Source: an uncultured Christensenellaceae bacterium (GTDB lineage Bacteria > Bacillota > Clostridia > Christensenellales > UBA3700). Taken from it: a DNA stretch of 64,000 nt. The notes beneath the pieces are model-generated. The model was not told where the DNA came from and made no database searches. It saw only the letters and a list, made by a program, of their open reading frames with translations. The position numbers and the translations under genes were made by a program. How positions within the stretch are numbered: position 1 is the stretch's first letter; every line of letters begins with the position of its first letter. The stretch is from assembly GCA_910588545.1 (NCBI GenBank), contig CAJUOU010000002.1:190121-254120 (forward strand). The letters are read 5' to 3'. Below, piece by piece: positions 16,357 through 25,823 of this stretch.

Positions 16357-18927
16357 TTAAATTGCATTACCTTTTTTATCTAGTTTACCATCTGTACATT
16401 GAATAACAAAAGTTTTACTAGGCGAAGTACTTCCTGTATTAGAACTATACCACTCTGCGTCTTTATTTATAGCATTCCATTCTTCTTTTGTACCTTCAAA
16501 AACAATAGTTTCTAAATCATAACACCAATTAAAGGCTCTATAACCAATTTCATTCAAATCTTTTGATATAGTAATCTTTCTTATTTCAGACGTATTATTA
16601 AATGCTCTTGTCTCTAAAACTTGTACTCCATTTAAAGTTACTTCATACATACCTGAACAATAATAAAAAGCATTTTCAACTAAATTTTTTATACCGTTTA
16701 TAGATACTTTTGTCACACTCCCAATATTGTAACAAAATGAATAAGCATTTATTTTATTAACAAAATATGTTTTATTATTATATAGTATACTTTCAGGTAT
16801 ATTTATTTCTCCCTCCAAATTATTAAATTGGTTTGCAACAATGGCTTCATTATCTTTTAGTGCAAATTTAAATCCACCAAAATTTATATACTCATATCCG
16901 TCTTCATCTATATTTGAATTATTGCAATTCCAAATTATAGGAGCTCTAACACCTTCAAAAACTATATTCCATTCTTCCGTAAAACCAGTTTCTGGCTTTG
17001 CTGGAAGTTCTGAACAAATTGTTAAACCACTCCATCCAGAAAATACTCTACTTTCAACATAAATAATATTTGATGGCAAAACAATTTTATCTATATTATA
17101 ATTACCTTTAAAAGCATATTGTCTTATTCTTTCAGCACTTGAAGGTATTTGTGTGCTACCAAAACCAAAAATAATAGTAGTGCCATCTTTATTCATAATG
17201 CAATTACCTTCGCTACTAAAATTTTCATTATTGCTATCAACAGTAATATTTTCTATTGCTCTGCAATTTTCAAAGGCATTCTTTATTCTATCCGCAATGG
17301 TTGTTACACTTGCAGGTATTCTTAAACTTTTAATAGAAATACATTGCTGAAAAGCATAATCCCTAATTTGACGAAGCCCATTATTGAAAGTCACATTTTC
17401 AAGATTACTACAATTTTGGAAAGCACCAATCTCTATGGTGTCCATATTATTTCCTAATGCAATACTTTTTATAGTTTTATTATCACTAAAAGCATACATA
17501 TCAACATAAGTTACAGGATATGTTTTATCCTTATAATTTATAGTATCTACAATTACGACATCTTCAAAAATAGGTGCTTGTCCCCTTGCTACTTTTGCAG
17601 TTCCATTATTACCAACCTTTATTTGATATTTTACATTATCAAAAACCATATAAGCATAGCCATATTTATCAACATCATTTGATTTATAATTTGGTATTAT
17701 ATCACATTCTCCATTAGAAGATAAGTTTGTTATATCTTCTATAGCTAACTCACAACGTAAAGTCAAGTTATAAAGATTATAAAATGAATTTTTGGCAACC
17801 ATAGTAACATTTGATGGTAAAATCATTTCATAAATTGCAGTACAATACTGAAAAGCATATTCGCCAATAGACTTTGTATTTTGGCTAATCGTTACATCTA
17901 CAAGTAAAGCACATTCCTTAAACATTTTATCACCAACTTTTTCGCTATTGATAGTTGCTTGTCTCAAATTTGAACATTTCCAAAATATATTTGTACCCAT
18001 TGTTTTTACTGTGCTAGGAATAACTATTTTTTCAACTGCGCATTGGTAAAAAGCGTAAGCACCAATTTTTTCAATGCCATCCTGCAATGTCACATTTTTC
18101 AATTTATTACAATCTTGAAAAGCATAATCTCCAATGCTAGTTACATTACCTGTAATATTAATATCTGTTAGAGCCGTTTTTGCAAAAGCCGTACTACCAA
18201 TAGCAGTTGCTTTTGCAGGAATATTTACCTTGCTTAATTTTCCACATTCGTAAAACAAATATGTTTTCAAATCTGTAACATTGTCACTTATTTTTGCACT
18301 TTCCAATTCAGTACACTGCCAAAATACTTGTGCCCCTAATTCAATTACACTTTCTGGTATTACAACAGACTTGATTTTTGTCTTTGCAAAAGCAGCCTTT
18401 TTTATAATTTTTACATTATTTGATAGATTTATTGACACTAGATTTGTGTTCTGAAAAGCATATTCTCCAATAGTTTCTACACTATCAGGAATTATTACGT
18501 TAGTTATTTTAGTTTTTGCATAAAAAGCTTGACTTGCTATTTCTTTTACTGGTTTCCCTAGATATGTACTATCAATATTAATAGTATTACTTTGTACAGA
18601 GTTTTCTGCAAAGCCATTACAAATAGCATAGCTTTCATCTTCACTCAATGAATAACTTAATAAAGGTACTACAGGATTTTCCGGCTCGCCTGTACTCTCT
18701 TTCTTACCACAAATACACTCGCCGTCTACATAAGAGTGATTTGCATTATCTTTTATTTCGTCACATCCCTTACATTTGTGCCAATGATTAATTCCGTCGC
18801 TTGTCCATTCCGTTTCCCAATCGTGAGTGTGATTTTCCTCATCGAATTTGCACGAAGATAAAACCATGCACATTCCAAAAATTAAAACAATTGTGGTAAA
18901 CAAAGTTAAAAATCTTCTCTTCCTCAT
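16357..18927 (-). CDS. BspA-type leucine-rich-repeat surface lipoprotein
   Basis: An 856-residue predicted lipoprotein: basic start, hydrophobic segment and lipobox VLSSC with Cys26. Residues ~30-80 hold a His/Cys-rich segment (HTHDWETEW, HWHKCKGCDE, GECICG) common in clostridial surface proteins. The remainder is tandem ~23-residue BspA-like LRRs (LRR_5), recognised by repeated IGEYAFQ, IGAYAFYQC and VTSIGDYAFQDC units, in three blocks separated by linkers starting DKYGYAYMVFDN and DEDGYEYINFGG. Such proteins mediate adhesion or host binding in oral and gut bacteria (family knowledge). AAGGAG lies 6 nt before the ATG. Its promoter is covered by palindromic operators (18944-19025), so expression is probably switchable. 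Confidence 0.88.
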   Translation of the reverse strand: MRKRRFLTLFTTIVLIFGMCMVLSSCKFDEENHTHDWETEWTSDGINHWHKCKGCDEIKDNANHSYVDGECICGKKESTGEPENPVVPLLSYSLSEDESYAICNGFAENSVQSNTINIDSTYLGKPVKEIASQAFYAKTKITNVIIPDSVETIGEYAFQNTNLVSINLSNNVKIIKKAAFAKTKIKSVVIPESVIELGAQVFWQCTELESAKISDNVTDLKTYLFYECGKLSKVNIPAKATAIGSTAFAKTALTDINITGNVTSIGDYAFQDCNKLKNVTLQDGIEKIGAYAFYQCAVEKIVIPSTVKTMGTNIFWKCSNLRQATINSEKVGDKMFKECALLVDVTISQNTKSIGEYAFQYCTAIYEMILPSNVTMVAKNSFYNLYNLTLRCELAIEDITNLSSNGECDIIPNYKSNDVDKYGYAYMVFDNVKYQIKVGNNGTAKVARGQAPIFEDVVIVDTINYKDKTYPVTYVDMYAFSDNKTIKSIALGNNMDTIEIGAFQNCSNLENVTFNNGLRQIRDYAFQQCISIKSLRIPASVTTIADRIKNAFENCRAIENITVDSNNENFSSEGNCIMNKDGTTIIFGFGSTQIPSSAERIRQYAFKGNYNIDKIVLPSNIIYVESRVFSGWSGLTICSELPAKPETGFTEEWNIVFEGVRAPIIWNCNNSNIDEDGYEYINFGGFKFALKDNEAIVANQFNNLEGEINIPESILYNNKTYFVNKINAYSFCYNIGSVTKVSINGIKNLVENAFYYCSGMYEVTLNGVQVLETRAFNNTSEIRKITISKDLNEIGYRAFNWCYDLETIVFEGTKEEWNAINKDAEWYSSNTGSTSPSKTFVIQCTDGKLDKKGNAI

Positions 18928-18943
18928 TTGCTACTCCTTACAT

Positions 18944-18962
18944 TTACGCTTATTAAGCGTAA
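18944..18962. promoter_or_regulatory. Operator O1, perfect 19-bp palindrome
   Basis: TTACGCTTATTAAGCGTAA is a perfect inverted repeat around a central T. It lies just downstream of the -10 box of the LRR lipoprotein promoter, covering the start of the transcript. Confidence 0.75.
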
Positions 18963-18971
18963 TTTCTTTTT

Positions 18972-19001
18972 ATTATACTACGCTTGATAAGCGTATGTCA
19001 A
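18972..19001 (-). promoter_or_regulatory. LRR lipoprotein promoter with operator O2 filling the spacer
   Basis: Minus strand TTGACA (19001-18996) and TATAAT (18977-18972), both perfect consensus, with an 18-bp spacer. Seventeen of those 18 bases are the palindrome TACGCTTATCAAGCGTA (18979-18995). A protein bound there would exclude RNA polymerase. Confidence 0.8.
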
Positions 19002-19008
19002 GTATAAA

Positions 19009-19025
19009 TACGCTTATTAATGGTA
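19009..19025. promoter_or_regulatory. Operator O3, degenerate third copy
   Basis: TACGCTTATTAATGGTA: the left half matches O1 exactly and the right half has two changes. Centres of O1, O2 and O3 are about 34 and 30 bp apart, near three helical turns. It lies 24 bp before the xre start and could autoregulate that gene. Confidence 0.6.
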
Positions 19026-19048
19026 AAATAATTTCAATAGGAGCATAT

Positions 19049-19279
19049 ATGATTACATTACAAGATATTCAGGAGAAATTAGCCGAAGCAATAAAACAAT
19101 CGGGGATGACGCAAACTAATATCGGGCAACTTCTTAACATAAGGCAACAAACTGTTTCGCATTATGTAAAAGGCGACATTATGCCTGCTTTGGATACTTT
19201 TGCAAACTTATGTATGATACTCGATTTAGACCCCTCTGATATACTTTGTATAAATGATTATAAGGTAAACAATAATTAA
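19049..19279 (+). CDS. XRE-family helix-turn-helix regulator
   Basis: A 76-residue HTH_3 protein: IQEKLAEAIKQSGMTQTNIGQ, then LLNIRQQTVSHYVKG (recognition helix) and MPALDTFANLCMILDLDPSDIL. The start is taken as the ATG at 19049 with AGGAG 5 nt upstream; a longer in-frame extension to 18848 would run through the operators and the LRR gene and is rejected. It is divergent from the LRR lipoprotein and is the obvious candidate to bind the three palindromes between them (inference). Confidence 0.85.
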   Translation: MITLQDIQEKLAEAIKQSGMTQTNIGQLLNIRQQTVSHYVKGDIMPALDTFANLCMILDLDPSDILCINDYKVNNN

Positions 19280-19350
19280 TATATAAATTTCTAATTATCA
19301 AGTTTAAAAACTATCATAATTTTAACACAAAATAAAATATAAAAAACAAC

Positions 19351-19380
19351 AAAAAGACTGCAAATATTTGCAGTCTTTTT
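19351..19380. terminator. Bidirectional terminator between xre and ktrA
   Basis: A 30-base perfect palindrome with stem AAAAAGACTGCAAAT and its complement, A5 on the left and T5 on the right, between convergent genes. Confidence 0.85.
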
Positions 19381-19469
19381 GTTTTATAATCATTTAAAAA
19401 ATTTATTCTTATATTTATATTATATATAAAATACATAATAATCTTACAGCTAAATAATTTAATGCTTTA

Positions 19470-20150
19470 TTACATCATTGCAAGTTTATCGATAAATTTA
19501 TCTACACTTGCAGTGTCTCCGCCGATTACTATGGTGTCGCCTTTTCTCAAATAAGTATCACCGCTTGGACTTGAAGTCACTTTGCCCCCATTTTTTATTA
19601 CAAGCAAGGTCACACCGAACTTCCTACGCATATCGATTTCTATAAGTGTTTTGTCCTCCCACTTTTGAGGGACCTCCGCCTCTGCTATGGTAAAGTAATT
19701 GTCAAGTACCATTATATCATTTAAATGTGGGGTAACAAGTCGTACAGCCATTTTTTGTGCCATTTCTTCTTCTGGCTCCACAACCAAATCCGCGCCTATT
19801 TTGTTTAGCACTTCCTTATGCTTTCTTCCGCTTGCTTTCGCAACTATAAATGATGCACCTTGCTCCTTACAAATCAATGTTGTAAGTATGCTCGCTTGCA
19901 TATTTTTACCCATACAAATTATAACGGCATCAAAATTGCTTATGCCTATTGCTTGAATAGCCTGTTCATCCGACGCATCGGCAATAACAGCATGAGTAGC
20001 ATAATCACTGACAGCATTTACTTTGTCCTCGTCAATGTCAACAACAAGCACTTGCTTGCCCATTTCATGCAATTCTCTTGCAATAGCGCTGCCGAATTTA
20101 CCAAGTCCGATAACGGCAAACTCCGACATTTCCTTTTTTACGATAGCCAT
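19470..20150 (-). CDS. ktrA: Potassium uptake regulatory subunit KtrA/TrkA
   Basis: A 226-residue cytoplasmic RCK protein. The N-terminal Rossmann domain shows FAVIGLGKFGSAIARELHEMG and VVDIDEDKVNAV; the C-terminal RCK_C domain includes LRKGDTIVIGGD. It gates the KtrB channel in response to nucleotides, and RCK_C domains of this type can bind c-di-AMP in Firmicutes. AGGAGG precedes the ATG by about 4 nt. It lies 8 bp after ktrB on the same transcript. Confidence 0.93.
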   Translation of the reverse strand: MAIVKKEMSEFAVIGLGKFGSAIARELHEMGKQVLVVDIDEDKVNAVSDYATHAVIADASDEQAIQAIGISNFDAVIICMGKNMQASILTTLICKEQGASFIVAKASGRKHKEVLNKIGADLVVEPEEEMAQKMAVRLVTPHLNDIMVLDNYFTIAEAEVPQKWEDKTLIEIDMRRKFGVTLLVIKNGGKVTSSPSGDTYLRKGDTIVIGGDTASVDKFIDKLAMM

Positions 20151-20158
20151 ATTTCCTC

Positions 20159-21553
20159 CTAACCAATCAATATTTTAGCATCGGTGTATTCGATTTTATC
20201 ATTAATTTTTTTACGTTTTGCAATAGAAAAACCTATTGTAAGTGTTCCGACTCTTCCTATAAACATTGTCAAGCACAATAGCAATTTACTTGCAACGCAT
20301 AGCTTGGATGTTATACCCATTGTAAGTCCTACAGTAGAAAAAGCACTAGTAACTTCAAACAAAACATTTTGTACATTTGCTGCGGTATTGTGAACATTCC
20401 CTTCAAAAATCAATATTAAAATGGTATTTACCATTATTATTAAAATTGCAAGCATAATAATCGTTATAGCTCTTTTAATCGAATTAGGGTTAATTTTTGT
20501 TCTTCCCAAATTGACATCTCTTTCCCCTTGCAAAGTCCTTATACCGGTAAGCAACAACACTGCCAAAGTCGTCGTTTTTACACCGCCACCTGTTGAGGAC
20601 GGAGAAGCACCTATAAACATTAAAATTATTGTAAGCATATACGATACAGGTGTAAGTGCCGCCTGTGACACAGTTTCAAAACCTGCTGTCCTAGGCGTAA
20701 CTGATTGAAACAATGCCGTAAGTATTTTTCCGCCTACACTCATATCTTTTAAAACGCCATTCCACTCTGTCGCCATAAATGCAGCCCAACCGAATACTAT
20801 CAAAACAGCCGTTATGATTAACACCATTTTTGTATGCGGGAACAATTTCTTTTTCTTTTTAAACGCTCTGTCGCCAATATCTATAAGCACCATAAAACCA
20901 ATACCGCCGATTACGATAAGCGCCATTACAGGCAAACAAACAAACGCATTTTCCGCAAACCCTGTAAGCGAGCCAAATTGATTGCCACCTACTACGCCCA
21001 AAATATCAAACCCCGCATTGCAAAAAGCGGAAACCGATATAAAAATACTTACCCAAATACCATATCCGCCGTAAGCAGGGATAAAACTGCACATTAAAAT
21101 AAGTGCACCAACCGATTCAATGGAAAAAGTTAAAATCAAAATCATTTTTATGGACTTGACTATTCCTTGAAGCCTATCCTCGCTAAGTGCTTCCTGCAAC
21201 ATTAGACGATTTTTCAAAGTAATACGTTTTCGCATCATCAAAAACAACAAGGTTGTTGCCGTCATTACTCCCAATCCGCCTATTTGAATTAAAAGCAATA
21301 TGACCATTTGCCCAAACAAATTAAAGTGCGCCGCCGTATCTACAACAATCAAACCTGTAACACAAACCGCCGATGTAGAGGTAAAAAGGGAATCCATAAA
21401 AGAAAACCACTGTCCGTCATTATGTGCAATAGGCAAACTAAGGAAAAATGCCCCTACAAAAATTATAAGTGCAAAACCGATAGCTATTACCCTGACAGGG
21501 GTTAAAATTTTAAATTTCTTTTTATCTAGTGCCATATCCTCAGCCAAATACAT
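20159..21553 (-). CDS. ktrB: Potassium uptake membrane subunit KtrB/TrkH family
   Basis: A 464-residue membrane protein of the Trk/Ktr/HKT family with repeated membrane-pore-membrane units. Filter regions are visible around STSAVCVTGLIVVDT, SAFCNAGFDILG, PRTAGFETV and TSAFSTVGLTMG. With KtrA it forms a K+ uptake system. The start is uncertain: the ATG at 21553 lacks a clear ribosome binding site, and an internal ATG at 21535 has GAGG too close (2 nt). No ydaO-type c-di-AMP riboswitch was recognised in the short upstream gap. Confidence 0.92.
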   Translation of the reverse strand: MYLAEDMALDKKKFKILTPVRVIAIGFALIIFVGAFFLSLPIAHNDGQWFSFMDSLFTSTSAVCVTGLIVVDTAAHFNLFGQMVILLLIQIGGLGVMTATTLLFLMMRKRITLKNRLMLQEALSEDRLQGIVKSIKMILILTFSIESVGALILMCSFIPAYGGYGIWVSIFISVSAFCNAGFDILGVVGGNQFGSLTGFAENAFVCLPVMALIVIGGIGFMVLIDIGDRAFKKKKKLFPHTKMVLIITAVLIVFGWAAFMATEWNGVLKDMSVGGKILTALFQSVTPRTAGFETVSQAALTPVSYMLTIILMFIGASPSSTGGGVKTTTLAVLLLTGIRTLQGERDVNLGRTKINPNSIKRAITIIMLAILIIMVNTILILIFEGNVHNTAANVQNVLFEVTSAFSTVGLTMGITSKLCVASKLLLCLTMFIGRVGTLTIGFSIAKRKKINDKIEYTDAKILIG

Positions 21554-21670
21554 TAGATTGATAACAACAAATGTTACATACCTATTGTAGCAAATTTAAA
21601 CAAAAATAACAAGTCATAAAGTAAACTTTTTTATTTTATATATTATTATAATCATTTAAATAGCAAAAAA

Positions 21671-21703
21671 TAGAGTAAATTGCTCAAAATACAACTTACT
21701 CTA
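21671..21703 (-). terminator. Terminator of the germination operon
   Basis: Minus strand stem TAGAGTAA / TTACTCTA with a 17-nt loop, followed by a T-run (AAAAAA on the plus strand at 21665-21670), immediately after the gerC-type stop. Confidence 0.65.
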
Positions 21704-21725
21704 ATCAAATTTTATCAAAATTCCG

Positions 21726-22856
21726 TTACTCTACTTGAGTTATTGTTACTTCCACTTTTAAATTAATATTGTCCAAAAAGTCGTCAGCCATTATTTGGCT
21801 TGTTTTTTTAGGATATTTCTTTTTAAAGCCATCTACTATACTAAAAGCATCTACTTTTTGTGCTTTTGCATACTCATATAAAGCCTTTACCCTAGTATCT
21901 AAAGATTGTTTTAATCTTTCTTGTTCTTCGTCGCTCAATTTAAAGGAAACCTTACCATTGATATATCGAGCATCAGTGCGGATTGTTTTTATTTTTATCT
22001 TTACTTTACATTCCATTAAATCTAAGTCATAACTCAAGTTTGTCTTACTTTCCACCAAATGAACGCTAAAAAAGTCTTCCCCCTCAACTTTTATTACACC
22101 ATCTTGCAAGCTTTTTTTTACCAAACTGAATGTTTGTGTCATATCCAAATCCAATAGGCACTGCAAACCATTGTTATCCAGCAAAGCCGATTGTGTAATC
22201 AAAAATTTATCTGCCTCATCCTCATTTTCCTTTGATTGGTCGGTTGACGGTTCTGTTTTTTCCACACTAATCATTGGCATATAATTGATTTTGTTACTAT
22301 TTTTAGCATTTCGAATATACTCTTGCATTGTAATTGTAGATACGCCAAGCGGTGCTTTTGTCGGACTTAATTGCCTTACCAACTGCAAGCTTGCCACTTC
22401 CCCCGCTGCAACCGTCGCATTCATAACATCTTCCGCTTTATCTTCCGCCATTACTAATAGCAAGTTGTCATGTACTCTGTCATCCATAAAAAAGGCTTCA
22501 ACCAAAGTCAAATCGCCTGTCTCAACCATGCTTTTACCCAATACCAATATAGCAGCTTGAGCAAGAGATAAAATCACACCTTGCTCTTTTTCGATTTTAT
22601 CAATCGCAATATTGATATTTTGTGCATTAGTTTTAAGAGTAATATAATTATTACCGCCACCACTTGCAACCCCTCCGTTTTTAGGCAATACCACTTGAGT
22701 ATGCAATGTATATTCCGTCCCGTCGAAATCAAGCCCCAATCCTACTACTATATTTCTATTTACCACACTGACATTAAAAACCAAGGCATTGAATACTACC
22801 AAAAGAATTAGCACAGTCATTATTATTACCCATTTTGACGTTAAAAACTTTTTCAT
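21726..22856 (-). CDS. gerC: Ger(x)C-family spore germination protein lacking a lipobox
   Basis: A 376-residue GerAC-type subunit of a nutrient germinant receptor. Family motifs include VVGLGLDFDGTEYTLHTQVV near the N-terminus, LAQAAILVLGKS and the C-terminal domain with ARYINGKVSFKLSD. GerAC proteins are normally lipoproteins with LxGCW near residue 20. Here there is no cysteine in the N-terminal region (WVIIMTVLILLVVFNALVF then NVSVVNRN), so the protein would be held by an uncleaved membrane helix. The ATG at 22856 overlaps the gerB stop (ATGA) and has AAGGGG 5 nt upstream; an ATG six codons earlier is rejected. Confidence 0.88.
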   Translation of the reverse strand: MKKFLTSKWVIIMTVLILLVVFNALVFNVSVVNRNIVVGLGLDFDGTEYTLHTQVVLPKNGGVASGGGNNYITLKTNAQNINIAIDKIEKEQGVILSLAQAAILVLGKSMVETGDLTLVEAFFMDDRVHDNLLLVMAEDKAEDVMNATVAAGEVASLQLVRQLSPTKAPLGVSTITMQEYIRNAKNSNKINYMPMISVEKTEPSTDQSKENEDEADKFLITQSALLDNNGLQCLLDLDMTQTFSLVKKSLQDGVIKVEGEDFFSVHLVESKTNLSYDLDLMECKVKIKIKTIRTDARYINGKVSFKLSDEEQERLKQSLDTRVKALYEYAKAQKVDAFSIVDGFKKKYPKKTSQIMADDFLDNINLKVEVTITQVE

Positions 22857-23935
22857 ATTTTCCCCTTTGCACATAACTTAGCATAAATAACCATAGCGAT
22901 TGGTATTGCAAAAGCACAAACAATGACAAAATATTTAACATAGCCTATTGCAAAATTATGTGCAGTCTCCAAGTTTTTTATAAAAAACCATTGTAGCGCA
23001 GAAATAACCAAGGTATTTACCACTATTGCTAGTATTCTATTTTTAATAATGCACATCAACGCATTACATGCAGTCAAAAAAATCATTGTAATTTGTAGTA
23101 TAGACATTATCATCCAAACCAAAATACTTAGGAAATTTGTCGCTCCCAGCAATTCACTAAGTGTATTGAACACAGACATACGATTAAAAGCAAAGCTAAC
23201 AAGTCCACCTGCCTCGCCGTATACAGCAATAAATGCTATATAAAAAACCACTATGCCGATTGTCGCACTTATTACCGCGACAGGCACGGATGCCTTATCG
23301 ATAATTTTATTTTTGTTGTTTTTTACGGTAAAATAAAGCAATGGAACATAATCCCCAAACCAAACGGAATAATCGATAAAACTATTAACTAATTTTGGAT
23401 TATTTTCGCCGAAAATCGGGGTTAATTCGCTAAAATCCGCTTTAAAGCTAGGTGTCAAAACCATTACTAGCAAAATTGCCATGACAAAATAAAACAACAT
23501 CTCAAATAGTCTTGCAACCGAGTTGCCGCCTTTACTTGCGATATAAGGAATTACCAATGCAAACGCTAATAATATAAAATCGATTCTGCCTTGGTCAAAC
23601 AAACTCGACGAGGTGTAAGTTATTAAGCCGGAGTATAAAACCGTCAATCTAATCATTGCATATACATACATAAAAGCATGAAAAATATACAGCCATTTAT
23701 TGTTATCCGCAAGCAAATTCACCCTTTTTGTTATATATAAAACAACAAAAAACATTGCCGCTTCTATTGCCATTAGTATACCGATAACTATCCAAGCATC
23801 TCGCCCCGCCGTTTGATACATATAAGACGGCAAGTTTGCAATCTTAAAGACTACCATAACTATAAAAGCTATGATAGCAAATTGATTTGAGTATATCACA
23901 TTGTCGTGAACATAATTATTTAATGATTTTTCCAT
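22853..23935 (-). CDS. gerB: GerAB-type endospore germination permease
   Basis: A 360-residue protein with about ten membrane helices, of the GerAB/APC-type transporter family. It shows the usual layout: NQFAIIAFIVMVVFKIANLP at the start, a loop with FKADFSELTPIFGEN, and WFGDYVPLLYFTVKN. GerAB is thought to bind the germinant within the GerA-B-C receptor of the inner spore membrane. It overlaps gerC by ATGA and follows gerA after 33 bp. Confidence 0.9.
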   Translation of the reverse strand: MEKSLNNYVHDNVIYSNQFAIIAFIVMVVFKIANLPSYMYQTAGRDAWIVIGILMAIEAAMFFVVLYITKRVNLLADNNKWLYIFHAFMYVYAMIRLTVLYSGLITYTSSSLFDQGRIDFILLAFALVIPYIASKGGNSVARLFEMLFYFVMAILLVMVLTPSFKADFSELTPIFGENNPKLVNSFIDYSVWFGDYVPLLYFTVKNNKNKIIDKASVPVAVISATIGIVVFYIAFIAVYGEAGGLVSFAFNRMSVFNTLSELLGATNFLSILVWMIMSILQITMIFLTACNALMCIIKNRILAIVVNTLVISALQWFFIKNLETAHNFAIGYVKYFVIVCAFAIPIAMVIYAKLCAKGKI

Positions 23936-23968
23936 TTTTGCCTTTTAAACACTGCTTTGTGTTAAACT

Positions 23969-25609
23969 TTATTTTGCTCTTACCCTGTTTGAGGTAGGGA
24001 CAGTGAACGGTCTCTTTTTCATATCAATCAAATTATCTTTTGTAATTCCGTCTTGCATATCACTGATAAGCATTGGCGAGAAAGGTGCCATATAACTTGT
24101 GCCGAAGTTTCTTAAACCTACCATATAGGCAAATAGCGCAAATACCGCTAATATCAATCCGAATATTCCCAGCACACCTGCAACACCTACAAAAAGTATC
24201 CTCAAAATGCTACCCGAATCCACCTCATCAGGCACACAGTAAAGTCCTATAGTAGACATAGCGGTAACAAGCAAGGTTGGCACGGAAAGAAGCCCCGCAC
24301 TAACCGCGGACTCTCCTAGTACTATTGCCCCCACTATTGAAAGCGCCGTTCCTACATATCGCGGCATACGCACACTTGCTTCGTTCAAAATTTCAAATAC
24401 CAAGAGCAAAAATATCATTTCTATGGTAGGGGTTAAAGGTACGCCTTGCAAACTATTCATTATCACAACCAACAATTTTAGCGGGAACATGTGATATTGA
24501 AACTCTTGCAATGCCACATACGCTGCCGGTAAGCTTATTGCAATTATCATAGCGATAACTCTTAAAATTCTTGTAGCCGATGCACGATAGCTTTTTATAT
24601 AGTAGTCCTCGTTTGACTGAAAATGCTCAAACAATACAAATGGCAATGTCAAAACCGTAGGCGACCCGTCACAAATAATAGCAACCCTCCCCTCGAGCAT
24701 TTTGCCCGCAACTATATCGGGTTTTTCCGCACTGCCAACTTGACTGAATAAGGAATATTTATTATCTGCTATATAAGTTGCTATATATGAGCTGTCAATA
24801 ATTCCGTCACAGCTAATCTCGGATATTCTTTTTTTTATCTCTTGCACAATCTTTAGGTCCGCAATACCGTCCACATAAGCAATGGCAATTTGAGTACCCG
24901 AATATTTGCCTATTTGCATCAAATCGAAAACCAAATCGGGCGTTTTAAACCTTCGCCTAAGCATTGTCATATTGGTTTTCATATCTTCCACAAATCCTTC
25001 ACGCGGTCCGCGAAGTACTGTGGATACGGGTGGCTCGGTTATTCCTCTTATTTTATAGTCTCTAAGCGACAAAACAAAATATTTTTCCGCCCCGTCAATC
25101 ATAAGACCTATATCTCCGCTTACTATTTTGCTTACCATTTCCGCAAATGTTTCGCAAACAATAATCGGGTCTGAAATATAGATGATTTTATTTATCATGT
25201 CTGCTGTGATAACTTTCGTCTGCTCCAATTTCACTGAATTTTGCTCTCTAATCAAATAGTTAGCCTTATCTTCATCCAAGGAGCTTTCCGCATTGACATT
25301 TATAACATCGCTGTCATAGTAGTCGTTAAATTGACTTATGCCATCTTCCTGCAAAATACCCGTAATATCTATGCAATCAATGTTTTTTATAGTGCTGTTA
25401 AACCTTTCAGACTGTTTTTCACTAAAATTGATATCGCATTTTTTCAACGGCTCTATGACATTTCGGTCTATAAGGTCTTTCCCCGTCATACCGTCGATAA
25501 AGCACAATACCGCTGCTCTTCCCAAAGCAGTAGTATCAAGCATAAATATATCTTTTGACTCTTTGAATGCTTTATTCAGTTTTTCCCTATCTTTTTTGTA
25601 ATCAATCAT
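23969..25609 (-). CDS. gerA: GerAA-type spore germination protein
   Basis: A 546-residue GerAA subunit. A soluble N-terminal domain of ~330 residues includes GPREGFVEDMKTNMTMLRRR (the PRxGFVE motif) and GRVAIICDGSPTVLTLPFVL. Five to six membrane helices follow, with PLTPTIEMIFLLLVFEILNEASVRMP and the family motif GLRNFGTSYMAPFSP. It is the first gene of the gerA-B-C operon and is strong evidence for spore formation. No good Shine-Dalgarno sequence is seen before the ATG, and a sporulation-type (sigma-F/G) promoter could not be assigned with confidence. Confidence 0.93.
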   Translation of the reverse strand: MIDYKKDREKLNKAFKESKDIFMLDTTALGRAAVLCFIDGMTGKDLIDRNVIEPLKKCDINFSEKQSERFNSTIKNIDCIDITGILQEDGISQFNDYYDSDVINVNAESSLDEDKANYLIREQNSVKLEQTKVITADMINKIIYISDPIIVCETFAEMVSKIVSGDIGLMIDGAEKYFVLSLRDYKIRGITEPPVSTVLRGPREGFVEDMKTNMTMLRRRFKTPDLVFDLMQIGKYSGTQIAIAYVDGIADLKIVQEIKKRISEISCDGIIDSSYIATYIADNKYSLFSQVGSAEKPDIVAGKMLEGRVAIICDGSPTVLTLPFVLFEHFQSNEDYYIKSYRASATRILRVIAMIIAISLPAAYVALQEFQYHMFPLKLLVVIMNSLQGVPLTPTIEMIFLLLVFEILNEASVRMPRYVGTALSIVGAIVLGESAVSAGLLSVPTLLVTAMSTIGLYCVPDEVDSGSILRILFVGVAGVLGIFGLILAVFALFAYMVGLRNFGTSYMAPFSPMLISDMQDGITKDNLIDMKKRPFTVPTSNRVRAK

Positions 25610-25769
25610 ATTTCAATTATGACTGAAATTTTTTACTTTTATACCTATGATAATGAATCAAAAATTCATATCCGAGCATAATTAAAGTAAAATTTGTGAA
25701 AAGATTATAAAAAAATATATGATTTGTGCAAGATTTGTAAATTTTCATAAAATATTTATCAAAAAGCAC

Positions 25770-25798
25770 TTGTCAATTATAAACAAATGTGATATAAT
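25770..25798 (+). promoter_or_regulatory. Promoter for the second XRE gene
   Basis: TTGTCA (25770-25775), 17-bp spacer, perfect TATAAT (25793-25798), 25 bp before the ATG. Confidence 0.75.
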
Positions 25799-25823
25799 TT
25801 AAAATATTAAACGGGGGCTGCCT

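Noticed and set aside
18848..19048. N-terminal extension of the first XRE gene
   Set aside because: It would overlap the start of the divergent LRR gene and the operators; the ATG at 19049 has a proper AGGAG site.
25610..25769. Sigma-G/F promoter for the gerA operon
   Set aside because: A CATTATC-like -10 exists on the minus strand but no matching -35 at the proper distance; too weak to list.
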